DNA of 8,084 nt, taken from the NCBI GenBank assembly GCA_016207985.1, contig JACQYX010000374.1, positions 1 to 8,084 on the forward strand. The letters run 5' to 3'. The translations under genes were made by a program, and so were the position numbers. This stretch comes from Ignavibacteriales bacterium (GTDB lineage: Bacteria; Bacteroidota; Ignavibacteria; UBA10030; SZUA-254). Under the pieces are notes generated by a model. It was not told the DNA's origin. It saw only the letters and a program-made list of their open reading frames with translations, and made no database searches. This document shows, piece by piece, positions 5,226 through 8,084 of this stretch (positions are counted from its first letter, which is position 1; the number at the start of each line of letters is the position of its first letter).

Positions 5226-7250
5226 TTACTTGGTAAGCATTAGCTTTTTTGTTTCAATCAAAGTGTTAGCTTGATTTCCAAAAGGTGTTACAGTCAATCG
5301 ATAATAATATACTCCACTCGAAAGATTAGAGCCATCAAACATTACATTTTGAACTCCTGCTTTCTGTTCATTATCAACTAAATTCATAACTTCCCTACCC
5401 AGAATATCATAGACGGTAAGATTTACCCGAGCATCATCGACAAGGTCAAACCGAATCATCGTAGTCGGATTGAATGGATTAGGGAAGTTCTGGTGAAGCT
5501 TATATGTTGTCGGCTGATTTTCCGCTGAACTCAAAGCAACTTGTTTGGAGAGGCTTGTTCCAGAAGTTTCTACTGTAAACAGCATATAATCACCGGAGCA
5601 TGTAAAGTTTTTAGTAGTACCAGTACCTAAAACACGCAAATGAATCTGTCCTGTTGATGAGATATAATTTACCGGTGATGTCTGTGTATTCGTAATTGTC
5701 ACATCGGACGTTCCAACCGAGCGAGAATCGATTTGAGTCCAGGTAGATGTCGTCCAATTGTAAAGATGAAGTGTTTGAGTAACACTTCGGGAGTTTTTAC
5801 CATCGTACGTGATTGTCAATTCAGTAATAGTTGATGGCGCTTGCGATACGGTAACGGTACCATACCAATCGGTCTTCCTAGTGCCGCTCGTTGTCGAATT
5901 GACAACATAATAACTCGCATTATTAGTAGCTAAATTCGTATAACTGCCGGATTTAAGAGTACCTAATAATATAGTTGTTCCTGTCGGTGAATAGCTAAAG
6001 GTACCACCCGTCTGAAATGAATGATCAACGTCTGTTGCTGTATTTCCTGCTGCGTCAGTCGACTTTACACGATAATGATAAATAGTATTCGCAGTAAGAC
6101 TTGTGAGCGTTATACTGTGACTCGTTACCATCGTCGAGTTCGAGGTAGTTGAACCGTAAGATGTTGTGAGACCATACTCAACTACTGAATTTGACGCTTC
6201 ATCAGTAGTCCAGTTGATAACTGCACTCGTAGTTGTTATTGAAGAAACGTTCACACCAGAGATGACGGGAGGAGTAACATCTGGTGCACCGCCATCACCC
6301 GGATAGTTATCTGTAACTGCACCATACGATACGGTGTAACTTGTCCCAGAGGTCCGTATGATCACATGAATATTTGCAACCACACCACTTCCAGCAGGAA
6401 TCGTTCCTCCCGATCCTGTAGCAACTTGATACATATAAGAATTTGCAGTAGCAGGTCGATCAAGAACAACTTGTGCCGGATGACCATATGTGTTTGTCCC
6501 AACCGGTATAATTCCAACTTCAGGTTGCAATGTATTCACAAATGTTTGATTTGTGCTGTATTGACTACCATGGTGATTGATTTTAAATGCATCTACATCA
6601 CCGACTTGAGGAGCCAGAGGAGTTTCATTATCTGCGTAATAAGTATCTTCTCCACCTAAATCACCGCCTGTAAAATATTGGAATGAATTATAGTCCAAAA
6701 GCCAACCGATACTTAAATCATTTTCACTCCCAGTAGCACCAGATACTACTCCGTAGTTAATAACTTCCCCATCTGTAGCTAAGCATGTCATTGTTACACC
6801 ACCGCCAAGATCAAGCACTTGTCCAAGGGAAACTGTATAGCGTCTACCTGTTGAATTAGCAGCAGTTACATAATCATTAAAAGCAACCGTTGTTGGGAGT
6901 GGTGCATCGCTTCCCCGATCGTAAACTGAACCGATATTTGAAGCGCCTATTCCGTTGATAACTTCATCCAGACCACCTAAGTGATCCGCATGGTAATGTG
7001 AGCACACAACAAAATCTAAATAAGTTATACCAAGTGATGTTAAATAAGGAATGACGATGTTTGTACCGTTACCGGTGTTCCCCGCATCAATCAACATTGT
7101 AGTTCCCGTGGGGGATATGATTAACGTCGCATCAGCTTGTCCGGCATTAATGTGGTGAATTTCGAGATCTTGCGCCAAGAGCACCATCGGTAAAAAGATA
7201 ATGATGCATGTAAGCAGAATTCTTTTTAAGAAAAGAGATACAATGTGCAT
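5226..7250 (-). CDS. Secreted ComEC-like MBL-fold hydrolase with Fn3 domain and type IX sorting tail
   Basis: A 674-residue multidomain exported protein. Residues 1-26 are a signal peptide (ends LLAQ). Residues 27 to about 310 form a metallo-beta-lactamase-fold domain of the ComEC/Rec2 type: HINAGQADATLI, LIDAG (D55), the metal motif HYHADH (H85, H87, D89, H90; bases 6981-6998), SENDLSI, FTGGDLG (D197), KINHHGS (H226, H227) and YGHP (H257). All metal-site residues look intact. A fibronectin III domain follows at about 327-413, starting PPVISGV and containing YHYRVKSTDAAGN. Residues about 418-570 are beta-rich and unassigned. Residues 585-674 are a Por/type IX secretion sorting domain (NFPNPFNPTT, VYDILGREV, SGVYYYRL, terminal LMLTK). 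It should be secreted or surface-attached. The substrate is unknown; ComEC relatives suggest nucleic acid or another phosphoester. AAGGAA lies about 7 bases upstream of the ATG. Convergent with the metal cluster, so probably functionally separate. Confidence 0.9.
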   Translation of the reverse strand: MHIVSLFLKRILLTCIIIFLPMVLLAQDLEIHHINAGQADATLIISPTGTTMLIDAGNTGNGTNIVIPYLTSLGITYLDFVVCSHYHADHLGGLDEVINGIGASNIGSVYDRGSDAPLPTTVAFNDYVTAANSTGRRYTVSLGQVLDLGGGVTMTCLATDGEVINYGVVSGATGSENDLSIGWLLDYNSFQYFTGGDLGGEDTYYADNETPLAPQVGDVDAFKINHHGSQYSTNQTFVNTLQPEVGIIPVGTNTYGHPAQVVLDRPATANSYMYQVATGSGGTIPAGSGVVANIHVIIRTSGTSYTVSYGAVTDNYPGDGGAPDVTPPVISGVNVSSITTTSAVINWTTDEASNSVVEYGLTTSYGSTTSNSTMVTSHSITLTSLTANTIYHYRVKSTDAAGNTATDVDHSFQTGGTFSYSPTGTTILLGTLKSGSYTNLATNNASYYVVNSTTSGTRKTDWYGTVTVSQAPSTITELTITYDGKNSRSVTQTLHLYNWTTSTWTQIDSRSVGTSDVTITNTQTSPVNYISSTGQIHLRVLGTGTTKNFTCSGDYMLFTVETSGTSLSKQVALSSAENQPTTYKLHQNFPNPFNPTTMIRFDLVDDARVNLTVYDILGREVMNLVDNEQKAGVQNVMFDGSNLSSGVYYYRLTVTPFGNQANTLIETKKLMLTK

Positions 7251-7382
7251 AAATTATTCCTTGAGATAGTAATTGAGTGAAGCCGTGGATACGGCAATGG
7301 TGAGTTGTGAATTAGAGATGTCGAGAACTGGGAGACGATTTTCAACATTGGTAATGATTTTACGAAAATGTTTTTTAAAAGT

Positions 7383-7414
7383 CAAGAATAATCCTCTGGA
7401 TAATGGTTCTCAAT
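7383..7414 (-). promoter_or_regulatory. Candidate Bacteroidetes-type promoter for the secreted hydrolase
   Basis: Read on the minus strand, ATTG (7411-7414) is followed after 20 bases by TATTCTTG (7383-7390). These are 3/4 and 7/8 matches to the TTTG / TAnnTTTG promoter of Bacteroidetes primary sigma factor. It would give a leader of about 125 bases before the ATG at 7250. Such weak matches also occur by chance in AT-rich DNA. Confidence 0.3.
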
Positions 7415-7439
7415 TTTCACTTTATTAGATTTCAAAGCA

Positions 7440-7471
7440 TTTGCTTTCGTCATAAACAGGTCTTATATTTC
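7440..7471 (+). promoter_or_regulatory. Candidate Bacteroidetes-type promoter for the Spy-like gene
   Basis: TTTG (7440-7443), a 20-base spacer and TATATTTC (7464-7471) match the TTTG / TAnnTTTG consensus at all but the final base with the expected spacing. The predicted start would be near 7478, giving a leader of about 50 bases that contains the AAAAGGA ribosome site (7514-7520) before the ATG at 7528. Confidence 0.5.
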
Positions 7472-7527
7472 AAATGCCAAACGAACTTGATATTTAAAAC
7501 AATTTTTATCATTAAAAGGAAATAAAT

Positions 7528-7902
7528 ATGAAAGAGCTTAAATTCCTCCTTATCTTGATTCTCGTAGTCATCGGAACATATTTCGGATACGCTCAGAATC
7601 TAACTCGTGTAGAACATCGAGTTCAACAACTGAAAGAAGCACTCCAGCTTAGTGAAGAGCAAACTGCGAAGATTACCGAAATCATGACAAGATTGGAACA
7701 ACAGACAGCTCAAGAACAATCATCCAAGCCGATAAATAAAAAAGCGATGATGAAAAATAGGCAAAAACGAATTACCGAAGCCGATAAAGAAATTGAGCCG
7801 CTTTTAACACCTGAACAATTAAAAAAGTATGAATCCTATAAGAAAGAGCGGACAAACCAAATGAGGAGTCGCAGTCAGGGCAGGAAATTTAAAGAAGATT
7901 AA
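7528..7902 (+). CDS. Small exported Spy/CpxP-like (LTxxQ) protein
   Basis: A 124-residue protein with a signal peptide (1-22, cleavage near GYAQ) and a mature part that is almost wholly charged helix. Two LTxxQ-type motifs are present, LSEEQ (41-45) and LTPEQ (93-97), separated by a Gln/Lys-rich helix (about 46-90). This is the arrangement of Spy/CpxP/ZraP-type periplasmic proteins, which act as chaperones or repress envelope-stress and metal-sensing systems. The C-terminus (105-124) is Lys/Arg-rich. Family membership rests on motif spacing and size, and homologues in FCB bacteria are usually uncharacterised. It has its own candidate promoter and is the only plus-strand gene in this part, so it is probably monocistronic. 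A link to the metal cluster 2.4 kb away is possible but not shown. Confidence 0.75.
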   Translation: MKELKFLLILILVVIGTYFGYAQNLTRVEHRVQQLKEALQLSEEQTAKITEIMTRLEQQTAQEQSSKPINKKAMMKNRQKRITEADKEIEPLLTPEQLKKYESYKKERTNQMRSRSQGRKFKED

Positions 7903-7923
7903 ACTCATTTATCGTTCAGATAT

Positions 7924-7963
7924 TAAGAACGCAGAGATCAACTTAGTGAGCTTTGCGTTCTTA
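7924..7963. terminator. 13-bp stem-loop between convergent genes
   Basis: TAAGAACGCAGAG (7924-7936) pairs with CTTTGCGTTCTTA (7951-7963) with one G-U pair and a 14-base loop. It lies 21 bp after the Spy-like gene and 10 bp beyond the stop of the convergent minus-strand gene. There is no U-run on either side, so it may be a transcript-end stabilising hairpin or a dispersed palindromic repeat rather than a classic intrinsic terminator. Confidence 0.6.
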
Positions 7964-7973
7964 TAAGTAAAGA

Positions 7974-8084
7974 CTATCGCAATATCTGCCGTTCGAATAC
8001 TTTCCTGAAGTGGAAACCATAAATCGAAAGTGTTATTGCCAGCGGAAACAGTCGCGGGCGGCGCAAAAGGGTCCATACAAAGAG
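7974..8084 (-). CDS. C-terminal fragment of a probable B12-binding radical SAM protein
   Basis: Reading inward from the right edge on the minus strand, 36 codons stay open to a TAG stop at 7974-7976. The peptide contains LFVWTLLRRPRLFPLAITL then SIYGFHFRKVFE. The run WTLLRRPRLFPLA...IYGxHFR is, as I recall, the conserved C-terminus of B12-binding radical SAM proteins with a DUF4070-type tail, the group that includes hopanoid-modifying enzymes. The cobalamin and CxxxCxxC domains lie outside the window, so the reaction cannot be named. The GC-rich coding here (CGCCGCCCGCGA) and the proper stop before the shared hairpin support a real gene end. Confidence 0.6.
   Translation of the reverse strand, partial: LFVWTLLRRPRLFPLAITLSIYGFHFRKVFERQILR

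Larger units (their letters stand above)
7251..7527. other. Divergent intergenic region
   Basis: This 277-bp spacer separates the start of the minus-strand hydrolase from the start of the plus-strand Spy-like gene. Besides the two candidate promoters listed separately, it holds a small hairpin with arms GCCGT (7282-7286) and ACGGC (7291-7295) in what would be the hydrolase leader. An open frame of up to 51 codons running to 7429 has no ribosome site or recognisable motif. I see no RNA gene. Confidence 0.6.

Noticed and set aside
6366..6659. 97-codon plus-strand frame rich in Cys, Arg and Ser
   Set aside because: It is antisense to the conserved MBL domain, with no start signals or known motif.
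7273..7429. Possible small plus-strand ORF in the divergent spacer (TTG at 7273 or ATG at 7297 to TAG)
   Set aside because: No ribosome site precedes either start, there is no signal peptide or familiar motif, and it overlaps candidate promoter sequence.

Overview
This window looks like chromosomal DNA from an uncultured, AT-leaning Gram-negative bacterium of the FCB group, most likely Ignavibacteriota or a Bacteroidota/Chlorobi relative. Three signs point there. The secreted protein at 5226-7250 ends in a type IX secretion (Por) sorting domain with the NFPNPFNPTT motif. A Bacteroidetes-type promoter (TTTG, 20-bp spacer, TATATTTC) precedes the gene at 7528. A short GC-rich palindromic repeat with an AT-rich heptamer array sits inside the first gene. 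The lineage call is inference from motifs; no 16S or marker gene is present.

Positions 1-5162 hold a co-oriented plus-strand cluster with gaps of 18-62 bp that reads as the distal half of a copper/silver-type metal efflux operon. It starts with a 5'-truncated CusA/CzcA-family RND pump. Then come a four-helix DUF2231-like membrane protein with a His/Asp/Glu-rich tail, an exported cupredoxin-like protein, a Met/His-rich lipoprotein with a YtkA-like domain (translationally coupled to a six-codon mini-ORF), and an exported protein made of four tandem heavy-metal-binding (CPMHPD...CxxC) modules. The membrane-fusion and outer-membrane partners of the pump would be expected upstream, outside the window. 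The likely joint role is periplasmic capture and export of a soft metal such as Cu+ or Ag+. The substrate is inferred from neighbours and signature residues.

Positions 5163-5225 hold a stem-loop between convergent genes. The minus-strand gene at 5226-7250 encodes a secreted ComEC-like metallo-beta-lactamase-fold hydrolase with a fibronectin III domain, a beta-rich region and a type IX sorting tail.

The 277-bp divergent spacer (7251-7527) carries candidate promoters in both directions. A small exported Spy/CpxP-like protein follows at 7528-7902, then a 13-bp stem-loop. The window ends in the last 36 codons of a minus-strand gene whose sequence resembles the C-terminus of B12-binding radical SAM proteins.
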